A stretch of DNA of 64,000 nt from contig CAVWXX010000004.1 in the NCBI GenBank assembly GCA_963759155.1, positions 219,183-283,182 of the forward strand. Direction: 5' to 3'. This DNA comes from SZUA-36 sp963759155. GTDB taxonomy: Bacteria; Pseudomonadota; Gammaproteobacteria; Xanthomonadales; SZUA-36. Positions 8,508 through 18,500 of the stretch are shown here, one piece after another. The position numbers were made by a program, and so were the translations under genes. Numbering within the stretch: position 1 is the stretch's first letter; every line of letters starts with the position of its first letter. Under the pieces are notes generated by a model. That model saw only the letters and a program-made list of their open reading frames with translations, was not told where the DNA came from and searched no databases.

Positions 8508-10262
8508 TTAATTAAAATTCTGCAAAGTCCAGCCGTGTGTCCACGCAGCCTTGTCACCGGAGAAAGCACCGATGTGACCGTAGTTCTGGAAGAACGATTC
8601 GAACTCATCCATGTTGATCGGGTAGCCCGTGGTGTAGTTGGCTGAAGCCGGTGGGAATACACCTTCCAGTGCCGGGTCCATTTCCATGTTTCCGTCCTGG
8701 GCCTTGAACCATGATTCAACCGTCCACGGATCACCATCCTCTTCAACAAAGTTCGTACCACAATTAACAATGGTGTTTTCCATGGTCAGGTTGCCGGTCA
8801 GAGCATCCGGTGGTGTACCGGCATTTGTGAAGGTGGAAGAGCTGTCGATATCAAGGCAGCTACCAAAACCGGTAAAGATGGAGTTGGTGACCTTGACGCC
8901 TGTACCCCTGCGGAAGGTAGCGCCGGTGGTATCGGAACGACCGATGAAGGTGGCATTCGAGATCCACGGCAAGGCCCGGGCCTCGGCGTCGTTGTTGGCT
9001 TCGAGGTTATCCGCTTCGATACCGCGATCAGCGCCGATGGTAACATCGCCTGCCTGCACGACGAGTACGTTTTGCAGACGGCCACGGTAGCCCTGTGTCC
9101 AGTCAACACTGTCATCCTCGATAGAGGTAAGGACGAGGTTCCTGGCGTTAACTGTGCCGCCGAAGAACTCGACACCGTCATCCGCATTGGCATGAACCTG
9201 GACGTTTTCTACCACGGTCCCACGGCCTACACCCTGGAACGCGATGCCGTTCAGTTCGTTTTCATCGGTAAACAGGATGCCGGCAAACTGTACACGGACG
9301 TAGCGCAGTACACCTGAGCTGTCATTTTCGTCATCACCACCGTAGGGTCCGGATTCGCCTTCACCCAATGCGCTACAGGCGCCGATGGTATCGCATGTGT
9401 TGATCGGTGCTTTACCATTGATGGTCAGACCACCCCAGTCACCCGAGCTGCCGGGGTTGACAGGATCAGAGGCGCCATTGACGCCGGTCATCACGATGGG
9501 TGCGTAAGGTGTGCCTTCGGCAAAGATCTTGGCGCCGCGGGAAATGCCGAGCAGTGACTGGTCGATACCGATAATACGTGTACCCGGTTCAATATGAATT
9601 GCATTGGTGTTTTCAGCATTGTTTTTGGCGCCGATAAATACTGCGCCATTAAGCACCCAAATGGTATCGTTCGTCAGGTGCAGGTCCTGGGTGTACTCAC
9701 CACCACTGATGATACAGGTGCGATCATCAAGGCCCGCAGTCGCCCACGCCGGGCAACCCTGGAAAGACTCCTGGTAAACACACTGGCTGTTTGTAACACC
9801 AAGGCCAGCATCCTGAACGGATGATTCGTTCAGCGAGCCGTCTGCTACATTGGGTGATGTCCAGCTCCATGTGAAGTCGCTGCAACTGTTCATGGTCAGC
9901 GTTGCTGTCCCCCAGTTGGGATCGGTGGTTACCGGGTTGCCGATCACGGCGCCGAAACTACCGCCTTCAACCAGTTCCAATGGAATTTCAACCGAAAAGT
10001 CACCCGCCTGGACAATTCCGGCACCTTGTACCCAGAATGGTTCGCCGGTTGTTTCGTCAAAGGTGTAGTAGGCGGCGAACAACACACCGTACTCCGGACC
10101 GAGTGGGATATAGTTCAAGCCGAGACCGCGACGCGCATCGGCCTCCTTCTCAAAGTAAAAACCATTCACCCAGCCATCGATAAAGTCTGCCATCGCAACA
10201 TTCGCGCTGAGCAGCAATGTGAGTCCCGCAAGGAGACTGTTAAACCGGTTTCTAATACTCAT
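8508..10262 (-). CDS. secreted right-handed beta-helix protein, Pho-controlled
   Basis: About 584 residues from the ATG at 10262, which has GAGGAAA about 9 bases upstream and opens a clear signal peptide (MSIRNRFNSLLAGL, ending at AMA). The remainder is beta-rich with many short NG, DG and GG turns. Segments such as IHIEPGTRIIGID, GDWGGLTINGKAPIN and VENVQVHANADDGVEFFGG are typical of parallel beta-helix surface proteins. It is probably periplasmic, outer-membrane attached or secreted. No catalytic motif is recognised. A three-repeat Pho box lies upstream, and it faces the TonB operon, so it may bind or process a phosphorus-containing ligand for that system; this is inference. Confidence 0.75.
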   Translation of the reverse strand: MSIRNRFNSLLAGLTLLLSANVAMADFIDGWVNGFYFEKEADARRGLGLNYIPLGPEYGVLFAAYYTFDETTGEPFWVQGAGIVQAGDFSVEIPLELVEGGSFGAVIGNPVTTDPNWGTATLTMNSCSDFTWSWTSPNVADGSLNESSVQDAGLGVTNSQCVYQESFQGCPAWATAGLDDRTCIISGGEYTQDLHLTNDTIWVLNGAVFIGAKNNAENTNAIHIEPGTRIIGIDQSLLGISRGAKIFAEGTPYAPIVMTGVNGASDPVNPGSSGDWGGLTINGKAPINTCDTIGACSALGEGESGPYGGDDENDSSGVLRYVRVQFAGILFTDENELNGIAFQGVGRGTVVENVQVHANADDGVEFFGGTVNARNLVLTSIEDDSVDWTQGYRGRLQNVLVVQAGDVTIGADRGIEADNLEANNDAEARALPWISNATFIGRSDTTGATFRRGTGVKVTNSIFTGFGSCLDIDSSSTFTNAGTPPDALTGNLTMENTIVNCGTNFVEEDGDPWTVESWFKAQDGNMEMDPALEGVFPPASANYTTGYPINMDEFESFFQNYGHIGAFSGDKAAWTHGWTLQNFN

Positions 10263-10361
10263 TTCTAAAGATTTCCTCTGTACTGTTAATAATGATGGAC
10301 CGAAATCAATAATTCGGTGCTCGGTCAACGGGGCATCTTAGGGCCTGTTCTTTGCAATACC

Positions 10362-10390
10362 GTGACCGTTTCGTTACAGCTTTGTGACAG
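10362..10390 (-). promoter_or_regulatory. Pho box (three repeats) for the beta-helix gene
   Basis: On the minus strand the repeats CTGTCAC, CTGTAAC and CGGTCAC are each separated by 4 bases (11-base period), matching the PhoB consensus CTGTCAT. They point toward the beta-helix gene. No convincing -10 hexamer is visible at the usual distance. Confidence 0.75.
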
Positions 10391-10417
10391 TGGTCAGCTT
10401 TTTGTCAATTTGTCCTT

Positions 10418-10451
10418 GTGTCACAAGACTGTCATATCTGCTTTCTATACT
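10418..10451 (+). promoter_or_regulatory. Pho box and -10 for the DUF3450/TonB operon
   Basis: GTGTCAC (10418-10424) and CTGTCAT (10429-10435) are separated by 4 bases, followed after 10 bases by a TATACT -10 (10446-10451). This is the standard PhoB-activated promoter layout, in which the box replaces the -35. Confidence 0.82.
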
Positions 10452-10525
10452 CCCGCGCTTACGAGGCCCCTGGCCGTAACAAACTTCATACACATACAGA
10501 CATTTGATCATTCGGGAAAACAGAC

Positions 10526-11296
10526 ATGAAAAGTCTTAGAAAGCTGATGCCATGGTGCGGGGCACTGATGGTGATGACAGCCAGTGCACAGGAATCGCAG
10601 CAGACACTTGCCGAGCGGTTGGTCAACCTGCGTGGCCAGGTTGACGAACTGCAGAGCGAACTGGATATCAGGCGTGAAGAACACAAGAACCGGATGGTAT
10701 ACCTGACTGCCCAGTTGGCCGAACTTGAAGCCAACCGCGACCGGGAAGAATTACGGGTAAGCCAGCTGCGAAAGACCCTGGATGAGATGCGTGCAGAAAT
10801 CGCAAGCGGGGGGGTCGATTCAGAAGCGCTCCTGCCTTTTGCACTGGAGCAGATCACGTCCTTGCGGGCTCACATCAATAACGGTTTTCCATTTAAAACC
10901 GCAGAGCGCCTTGCGGAGCTTGATGAACTCGACAGCCAATTGAGTAACGGCGTTATTACCGCGCAGCGTGGTATCAACCGCCTGTGGGCATTTATCGAAG
11001 ATGAAATACGCATTTCCAGGGAAAACGCCATCTATTCCCAGTCCGTAGTGATCGATGGCAACAATGTCCTCGTCGATATCGCCAAGTTGGGCAGCGTGAT
11101 GATGTTTTTCCGCACACGCGACATGGAATATGGCCGGGCGGTTTATTCACCGGGTGGCTGGCGTTACGAATTGCTCGAGACAAGCAGTGACCAGGAGCAG
11201 GTTGCACGTCTGTTTGACTCGCTCAGAAAACAGATAAGACAGGGATACTTTGAGCTTCCAGCGACGTTGCCGCCACGGATGGAGGGTACGTCATGA
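10526..11296 (+). CDS. DUF3450 family periplasmic protein
   Basis: A 256-residue protein with an N-terminal signal peptide (cleavage near ASAQ) and a long coiled coil (about residues 20-110) with heptads such as LRGQVDELQSELDIRREEHK. DUF3450 proteins are regularly the first gene of TolQ/ExbB-ExbB-ExbD-TonB operons (the TonB2/TtpC type). Here too the gene overlaps the TolQ-like gene by 4 bases. It is probably an accessory in the periplasmic part of that energy-transducing complex. It is first in an operon preceded by a Pho box. Confidence 0.85.
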   Translation: MKSLRKLMPWCGALMVMTASAQESQQTLAERLVNLRGQVDELQSELDIRREEHKNRMVYLTAQLAELEANRDREELRVSQLRKTLDEMRAEIASGGVDSEALLPFALEQITSLRAHINNGFPFKTAERLAELDELDSQLSNGVITAQRGINRLWAFIEDEIRISRENAIYSQSVVIDGNNVLVDIAKLGSVMMFFRTRDMEYGRAVYSPGGWRYELLETSSDQEQVARLFDSLRKQIRQGYFELPATLPPRMEGTS

Positions 11297-12716
11297 AAGC
11301 CCTGATAATAAAGGTACTGTCGATTTGCGTGTTTGGCCTTGTGCTAAGCGTGTCGGCTTACGCCCAGGACAACACCGCTGATCAAGCTACCAGCGAAGCG
11401 CAGCCACCTGTAGCACCGAGGATTACGGATGCAGATGCGTTGGATCAACTCGAGGCCGCCTATCAGAAAGAATACGCGTTCCTGGAGGCGCAGTTGCGTG
11501 ATTTAAGGCAGCGCAGTGCGGACTTTGGAGGGGAATCATCCCGTAGCGAAGCCAATAAAGAGGCACAGATTGACCGCATAGAAGGTGAGTGGATAAACCT
11601 GCAATCCGAAGCAGAGCGCCTGCAGGCCATGCAAACCGATGCAGAGCGCACACTCGAGGCCATCGACGATGCCCGTACGACCCTTGAGGCTACATTCCTG
11701 CAGGCTGAGTCAACACTGGAGCCTTTCAGGATAGAGGCGCTGACATCGGGCGAATACCTCTCCAGCACGGATGGTCAGCGCATCAGCACTCTGTTTGGGC
11801 AGACATTCGGGTTGCTTGATCGAATCGGCCGGGTTCACGAAGCACCCGGTGCATTTTTTCTTAGCGATGGAACAGAGGTGCAGGGCCGTGTGCTGCGCAT
11901 CGGCAACGTGGCCGCTTACGGTATCAGTGACAGTGGCAGTGGCGCTTTGGCGCCCGCAGGTGAAGGCCGTCTGAAGATTTGGTCGCAACCGGCGACAGAG
12001 ACCGCCGAAGCCCTGGCAAGCGGTCAGACTCCATCGCAATTGGGTGTGTTCCTTTTCGAGTCTGAATCCAAGGCGATAGAGGAACAGGCCGGCAAGACCA
12101 TTTTGGGTGTCATCAATAGCGGTGGCACGATCGCCTGGATCATCGTTGCATTGGGTATGGTCGGCCTGGTGCTGATAATTTTTCGATTCATGTTCCTCCG
12201 TAATGCCGGCGCCGCCACCGATAAAATCGTTCTCACAGGTTGGCGCCCTGGTGAGAAAAGGCCAGGTAGATGAAGCGCATTGAGGCCTGTAAGAAATTCA
12301 AGGGTGCCACCGCCCGCGTGGTTTGGATGGCAGTCAGGAACCTGGAGCGCGACCGCGCCCACCTTGAAGATATAATTTCCGAAGCCATTCTGCACGAATC
12401 GTCCCACCTGAACCGCTTTGGTGCGATGATCCTGGTGATCGCCGCCGTGGCGCCATTGCTGGGTCTGTTGGGAACGGTCACCGGTATGATCACGACCTTC
12501 GACATCATCACCGAGTTTGGCACCGGTGATCCCAAGTTGTTGTCAGGCGGTATTTCCATTGCACTGGTAACCACCGAGATCGGATTGGCTGTCGCTATCC
12601 CCGCCCTGTTGGCGGGAAATATCCTTTCCGGCTGGTCGGAGAGCATCAAGGACGACATGGAAAAGGGTGCCCTGGGTGTGATCAACCAGTACAAAGAACA
12701 CCGGCGCACGGTCTGA
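11293..12716 (+). CDS. MotA/TolQ/ExbB-family proton channel with N-terminal coiled coil (TtpC-like), frameshifted
   Basis: Signal peptide, a periplasmic coiled coil (about residues 45-150), a membrane segment near residue 280 and then an ExbB/TolQ channel domain (VAPLLGLLGTVTGMITTFD, then LVTTEIGLAVAIPALL). Two small shifts break the frame: one near 12232 after DKIV, where SQVGALVRKGQVDEA continues in the next frame, and one near 12275, where RIEACKKFKG resumes. An ATG at 12270 is therefore internal, not a start. The intact form, about 475 residues, is the TtpC-type component that links ExbB/ExbD/TonB complexes. The shifts may be sequence errors. Confidence 0.82.
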
Positions 12717-12719
12717 CCC

Positions 12720-13325
12720 ATGTTGCAGACGATTCTTCAGGAGTTTCTGGCCTACATGGAGGCGGGTGGCTGGGTGATGCCGCCACTTGTTTTGCTGTTA
12801 CTGGTGATGTGGTTCGCGATCGGCTATCGCTTCGCTGCGTTACGGCGTGGCAGCAAGCGTGGCGCCAGGCATCTGATCGAGAGACTGGAGAAGAAAAAGA
12901 AGCCAACTCACGATGGCGTGGTTGTCCGGGCGGTCAGAAAGGGCGTCAAGTTGAAGAAAAAGGGCAGGGTGGATTTACGCAGTTTCCTGGATTCGGCATT
13001 TGCCGAGGAAGAAAAGGAAATCCGCAAGTTTCACGTTCTGATCACCACCATCGTCATGGTTTCGCCTTTGCTTGGTCTGCTCGGTACGGTGATTGGCATG
13101 ATCGAGACATTCGACTCACTGGGCGATATGTCGCTTTATTCACAGTCCGGTGGTATTGCCGGTGGCATTTCACAGGCCCTGTTTACCACGCAGATGGGTT
13201 TGGCGGTTTCTATCCCGGGCCTCATCGTCAACGGCTTCCTGAGCAGGCGTCAAAAAGACATCGAACTGGAACTTGCCCAGATAAAAGACATTCTTTGCAC
13301 CGACTGGATGCCCGAAGCGGCATAG
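12720..13325 (+). CDS. exbB: ExbB-type proton channel subunit
   Basis: A 201-residue inner-membrane protein with three membrane segments and the ExbB/TolQ channel motif MVSPLLGLLGTVIGMIETFD followed by ISQALFTTQMGLAVSIPG. It forms the proton channel with ExbD and drives TonB. It starts 3 bases after the previous stop. It is the second, shorter channel protein in the operon, as expected for TonB2-type systems. Confidence 0.92.
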   Translation: MLQTILQEFLAYMEAGGWVMPPLVLLLLVMWFAIGYRFAALRRGSKRGARHLIERLEKKKKPTHDGVVVRAVRKGVKLKKKGRVDLRSFLDSAFAEEEKEIRKFHVLITTIVMVSPLLGLLGTVIGMIETFDSLGDMSLYSQSGGIAGGISQALFTTQMGLAVSIPGLIVNGFLSRRQKDIELELAQIKDILCTDWMPEAA

Positions 13326-13349
13326 TCCTCATAAACAGGTAATAGAACA

Positions 13350-13760
13350 ATGCGCTACCGCGAAAAGAAAGAATCAATCCAGGATATCAATATCAGTCCG
13401 TTGATCGACATGGTATTCATCCTGCTGATTTTCTTCATGGTGTCGACCACCTTCGTCAAGGACATGAAGCTTGACCTGAACCGCCCTGCGGCCTCTTCGT
13501 CATCGACGGCTTCCACCAAGGCGATCCGGCTTTATATCGACAACCAGGGTGAAATTTTCCTCGATGGTGAGCCGGTCAGGGTGTGGGTCATTCAAAGCCG
13601 GATCCGTGACTTGCTGGATGCCAGTACCGGAAAGTCGGTACTGGTCGTAACCGATGACGGGGTACCCGCAGGCCGCCTGGTTGAAGTCATTGACCAGGCG
13701 AGGCTGGCGGGTGCAACCGATGTTGGCGTGGCCACCGTCCAGGAAGCCGGAGCAGGCTGA
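13350..13760 (+). CDS. exbD: ExbD-type biopolymer transport protein
   Basis: A 136-residue protein with a short cytoplasmic N-terminus, one membrane helix carrying the essential Asp (NISPLIDMVFILLIFFMV) and a periplasmic domain. The Asp is the proton-conducting residue in the ExbD/TolR family. It lies between exbB and tonB in the usual order. Confidence 0.93.
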   Translation: MRYREKKESIQDINISPLIDMVFILLIFFMVSTTFVKDMKLDLNRPAASSSSTASTKAIRLYIDNQGEIFLDGEPVRVWVIQSRIRDLLDASTGKSVLVVTDDGVPAGRLVEVIDQARLAGATDVGVATVQEAGAG

Positions 13761-13762
13761 GT

Positions 13763-14408
13763 ATGAAGCGCAAAGTCAGACTTCAGCGCTTGATGATGGC
13801 AGTGACCTCCATGGTCATGGGCACTGTATTGGTATTGGGTACGGTCATCCTGATCAACCGCTTTGCCGAGGGTGTCGACCGCAAGGGTGCAGGTGACGAA
13901 GACCAGATTGTTTTCGACCGCAAACCACCGCCTGAAAAGCAGGTGGTCAGGAAGCCAAAACCGAAACCAAAACCGAAACGTTCATCACGAACACCACCAC
14001 CACCGTTTGCCGGATTGGGTACCAACCTCTCCGGAATTGATTTTGGGTTGCCAGGTTTTGATATGACCGATCTTAATGCGTTGGACGGGGACCTGCTGGG
14101 TGGGGCCAATGGCGTAGTGATGACAGATGATACGGTTGATGACCCGCCGCGGGCGACATTCCAGGCGCCCGATGATTTATCCGCCAAGGGCCAAGGCAAA
14201 GGGTATAAAAGGCTATGTCGTGCTGTCACTGCTGATCGGTGTCACCGGTGAAATTGAACAGGTAACGGTTATCGAGTCCGTTCCCGAAGGTATATTCGAC
14301 GATGCCGCCCTGCAGGGTGTGAACCAGTGGAAATTTGCACCGGCCATGTACCAGGGCAAGGCGGTTCGGGCGTGGGCACGACAGCGTGTCAGGTTTGACC
14401 TGAGCTGA
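13763..14408 (+). CDS. tonB: TonB-family energy transducer, frameshifted
   Basis: A membrane anchor near residues 10-32, a proline/lysine-rich linker (KPKPKPKPKRSS, then PPPP) and a C-terminal TonB domain (YPPRAKAKGIKGYVVLSL, ending in QRVRFDLS). The frame changes at about 14171: the first frame runs on to a stop at 14251, but the conserved domain continues in the other frame to 14408. One extra base in the GCGCCCGATG region explains it. The protein would carry energy from ExbB/ExbD to the receptor encoded two genes downstream. Confidence 0.85.
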
Positions 14409-14425
14409 GCATAAAGAGAATCCTC

Positions 14426-15568
14426 ATGAATAAATTCATTTACATGGTGTTTCTGGGTTGTCTGCTGGCCATGCCTTGCTTCGCTGCCAAGAAGGAGGAT
14501 GTCAATTACCTCGACCTCGCAGCTCTGATGTTGCGCGATGGGAACCTCGACCGGGCAGTTGTTGCACTCGACCAGGTGCCGATCGCAGATGAAGGCATAG
14601 ACCTCAAACGCTATTACACACTGCGCGGTATGGCGCACCTGCGGCGAAATGAGCCGGAACTCGCCGCGACCGCTCTGGAAATGGCAGTCGCCCAGGGCGG
14701 CGCTGAATCAGTCGTTTATGTCTACCTGGCGCAGGTTTACTTTCAGCTTGAACGTTATCGTGACGTGCTGACGACACTGGATCAGGCGGGCCCGGAGCTG
14801 GCAAGCGTCGCCTCAGTTTTTCACATGCGCGCCCAATGTCACTGGCTTTTGGATGAGCCCGGCTATGCCCTCGCCACGCTGGACCAGGCCGGTGAACTAT
14901 TCCCGCAGGAAACGAGCTTCCTGCGTCGTAAGGTGTTTTTTCTTATCGAGCTTGGTTTGTACCGGGAAGCTGCAGGGCAAGGGCGCAAATACCTTCAGAA
15001 AAGCGAGGGCAAGCGGGAAGATTACGTGGCGCTGGGCAACGCGATGCGGGCCAGCGGTGAACTGGACGAGGCAATTTTACTGTTGGAACAGGCCCGCTTG
15101 ATGTACCCCGGTGACGCGGATGTCAACAAGGTGCTCGCGCATTCCTACCTGGACCAGGGGAAGGTCAATACGGCCGCCGAGTTGATCTACGAGGCTTCGC
15201 TGCTTGACCCCTCCCTGACCGGTGAAGCATCCGAACTTTACCGCCGGGCGGGGCGGCCCAATCGCGCCCTGATGTTGAACGGGCAGATTTCAGACCAGAA
15301 GGTCAAGCTCAGACAACGGCTTGCCTTGTTGCTGGAGTTGCAACGTTACGCGCAGGCAGCCGCGATGGACAGAGACTTAAGGCGTACCGGTTTGATGGAT
15401 GATGAAGATATCCGCTACGCGCTGGCCTATGCGGTTTTCAAGGTAGGTGACTTCGATACTGCAGAGACACATCTGCAGAAACTCACACGTCCGGATCTGT
15501 TCCGCAAGGCCGCCGAACTGCGGCGGGCTATCCAGGACTGCTCAGAGGATGCATGGCAGTGTCTATAA
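14426..15568 (+). CDS. periplasmic TPR protein of the TonB system
   Basis: A 380-residue protein with a signal peptide (MNKFIYMVFLGCLLAM, cut near CFA) and at least six tetratricopeptide-like helical repeats across the chain (for example ALAQ/AYLDQGKVNTAAELIYEA type units). TPR proteins of this kind are the usual last inner-envelope gene of DUF3450/TtpC/TonB2 operons. Its end overlaps the start of the TonB-dependent receptor by 16 bases. The exact role is unknown; it is probably a scaffold between TonB and the receptor. Confidence 0.82.
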   Translation: MNKFIYMVFLGCLLAMPCFAAKKEDVNYLDLAALMLRDGNLDRAVVALDQVPIADEGIDLKRYYTLRGMAHLRRNEPELAATALEMAVAQGGAESVVYVYLAQVYFQLERYRDVLTTLDQAGPELASVASVFHMRAQCHWLLDEPGYALATLDQAGELFPQETSFLRRKVFFLIELGLYREAAGQGRKYLQKSEGKREDYVALGNAMRASGELDEAILLLEQARLMYPGDADVNKVLAHSYLDQGKVNTAAELIYEASLLDPSLTGEASELYRRAGRPNRALMLNGQISDQKVKLRQRLALLLELQRYAQAAAMDRDLRRTGLMDDEDIRYALAYAVFKVGDFDTAETHLQKLTRPDLFRKAAELRRAIQDCSEDAWQCL

Positions 15569-18500
15569 AGCGGGTTAAAAAGCCCTTGCGTCTTTTATTG
15601 ACATCTTTGGCAGGCTGGTTGCTGGTTTCCCTGGCGTTCGCCCAGGATGCCGGTCTGACCCTTTACGTTTTCAAGAAAGGCCTGCCGGTAAGCAATATTG
15701 AAGTGCTTGTTGATGGTGTCGTCACCGGCTCGACAAATGAACAGGGTGTGGTGGTGTTCAACGTTCCATCCGGTCTGCACACACTTGAACTGCGTGAACA
15801 GGACCTGGTGGTGCTCGACCAGCAGATCATCGCCCACGAAGGCGAGGTCAGCCAATGGATTGTTAATATCACCCGCGGACTGAGTGCATTGACCGATGTC
15901 GAATCCTCCAACCTCGAAGGTCTTGTCGCTGCGCCGGCAGCAGATTCCGGCACTGAAACCGAGGTCGGAACGGGGGTACTGACCGGTAAGCTGATCGATG
16001 CCGAGGATGGCAGTGCGGTAGAGGGCGCACGTATTTTTATCTCGGGCCAGTCACGTGATATCCGCAGCCAGGCGGACGGCTCTTTCAAAGCGGAATTGAA
16101 CAGCGGCACCTATTCGGTCTCCGTGCTGCACACGGGCTTTAACACCATTACACGTGACAATATTGAAGTATCTCCCGATGGTGAGGCTTCCATCGAACTG
16201 GAACTCACGCCCAGCGGATCGGAATTGCCGGAATTCGTCGTCATCGAACCCTATATTGCAGGCAGCCTGGCCTCGGTGCTCGAGGAGCGCAGGCAGGAAG
16301 TGGCCGTGGCCAATATCCTGGGTGCAGAGCAAATTTCCAAGGCCGGTGACAGCGATGCGGCAGGGGCCTTGCGCCGTGTAACCGGTTTAACGCTGGTGGA
16401 CGGCAGGTTTATTTATATTCGCGGTCTGGGTGAGCGCTATTCGAGCACACTGCTCAACGGTGCAAATGTGCCAAGCCCGGACCCCACACGCCGGGTCGTC
16501 CCATTGGATCTGTTTCCGACCGGTATTGTCGACAGCATCGCGGTAAAGAAGGGCTACACGTCTGATTTGCCCGGTGAGTTCGGTGGTGGAGCCGTAGAAA
16601 TACGCACCCGCAGCGTGCCTGAAGCGCCGTTCTTCAGTATCGAGTTCGGGCTCGGTTATCGCCAGGGCACGACCGGTAAGGATGGGCTCAGGTACGACGG
16701 CGGCGGCCGTGACTGGACAGGCTTCGATGACGGGACGCGCGACGAATCGGACGAACTGGCCGAGGCCACCGCAGATGGTGTTCAGCTAAAACCCTACAAT
16801 CGTTTCACAGGCGAGGGTTATACACCGGAGGAACTGGAAGTGGTTGGCGAGTCACTACCGGTTATCTACGATGTGGTTCCCAAGAAGATTGGTCCGAATG
16901 TCGGCGTGTCGGCTTCCGGCGGTTATGTGTACGAGTTCAAGAATAGCTGGCGGCTGGGTTTCCTGGCGGCCGGAAACTACAAGGACGAGTGGCTGACGAT
17001 CACCCAGCAACGCACCGACTACATCAATTCCGGTGATGGTGTGCTCGAGTCTGAAAATGATTACACGTTTGATATCACGGGCAGAAATATCGACCTGAGT
17101 GGTTTTTTTACCCTCGGGCTGGAAGCGGGCGAAAACCACACGTTTGCATACAACTGGATGCTGTTGCGCAACACCACCGACAAGGCGCAGATCGAGGACG
17201 GGTTCAACAAGGATGCGGATGGCGGCAACGTGCGATTTACCGAGTTGGAGTGGATTGAGCGCCAGATGACCGCCAACCAGTTATTGGGTGAGCACGTGTT
17301 CCCCCCGATAGCCGGTCTCAAACTCAATTGGCAGTATACCGAGGCAAAGGCAAAGTCGGATTCACCGGATACGCGCCGTTACCGTTACGACCCCGATACG
17401 CTGACACCCAACCAGGACGATTACATATTTTCAATCAGGAATGACAGCAACCAGCGGCGCTGGAGCAGCTTGAAGGACGACAGCACAAGCTGGAATATCG
17501 ATCTGCAACAACCGCTGTCGTTCTTCGACAAGCTGGATATTCTGCTGCTGGCAGGCGTTAACAAGGTCGATAAATCACGTGACTCCACCATCCGCCGGTT
17601 TTCCTTCAAGTCACGGGGCAGGGTATCCGGTGATATAGACCTGCGTCGTAACCCGTCCGTCGAAGATATCATTTACGATGAAACCATCGTCCCCAATGGC
17701 TGGCAACTGGAGGAGGTTACGATCGCAACGGATGCCTACACGGCCAAACAGAAGATCGACGCATGGTACATGGGTCTGGACCTGAGCTTTGGCGAGGTCC
17801 TGCGCCTGGCAGGTGGTTTCCGGGATGAGTCCTCGGATCAGTCGGTAACCACCTTTAACCTCTTCGACCCGACCAACAGGCCGGTCGAATCCAACCTGGA
17901 CACGGACGATCTGTTTCCCTACGTGACGGGTACATGGTTCCACAACGACCACCAGGTGCGTTTTGGATATGCCGAAACCATCAACCGCCCGGACTTCAAG
18001 GAGTTATCGGAGTCGCTGTATAAAGACCCGATCCTGGACCGGCTGGTGAAGGGCAACCCCGACCTGATACCTGCCTATATCACCCATTACGACATCCGCT
18101 GGGATTACTATTTCAACCCGGGTGAATTCATTTCCCTCGGTGTGTTTTACAAGGAATTCACCGACCCCATCGAGTCCGTCATCCTGGCGTCTGCCGACAG
18201 CGAGCTGACTTCGTTTGACAACGCAGAGGCTGCGGACAACATCGGTGTCGAGTTCGAGCTATATAAAAATCTCGACTTTCTGAATGACTGGTGGGGCTGG
18301 GGTGCAGTCTGGGAGAAGTTCTACATCAACACCAACTACGCCTGGATCGATTCCGAGATCACCCTGAATGACAGAAACAGCGATATCCAGACATCCAACC
18401 AGCGCCCGTTGCAGGGACAGTCCCCCTACGTGTGGAATTTTCAGCTCGGATACGATGACGATGAGAGGAATATTAACGCTGCGCTGGTGTACAACGTGTT

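Noticed and set aside
12270..12716. Separate short ExbB-like gene starting at the ATG at 12270
   Set aside because: The ATG lies inside the longer TtpC-like protein, and the conserved segment SQVGALVRKGQVDEA bridges the two parts in a third frame.
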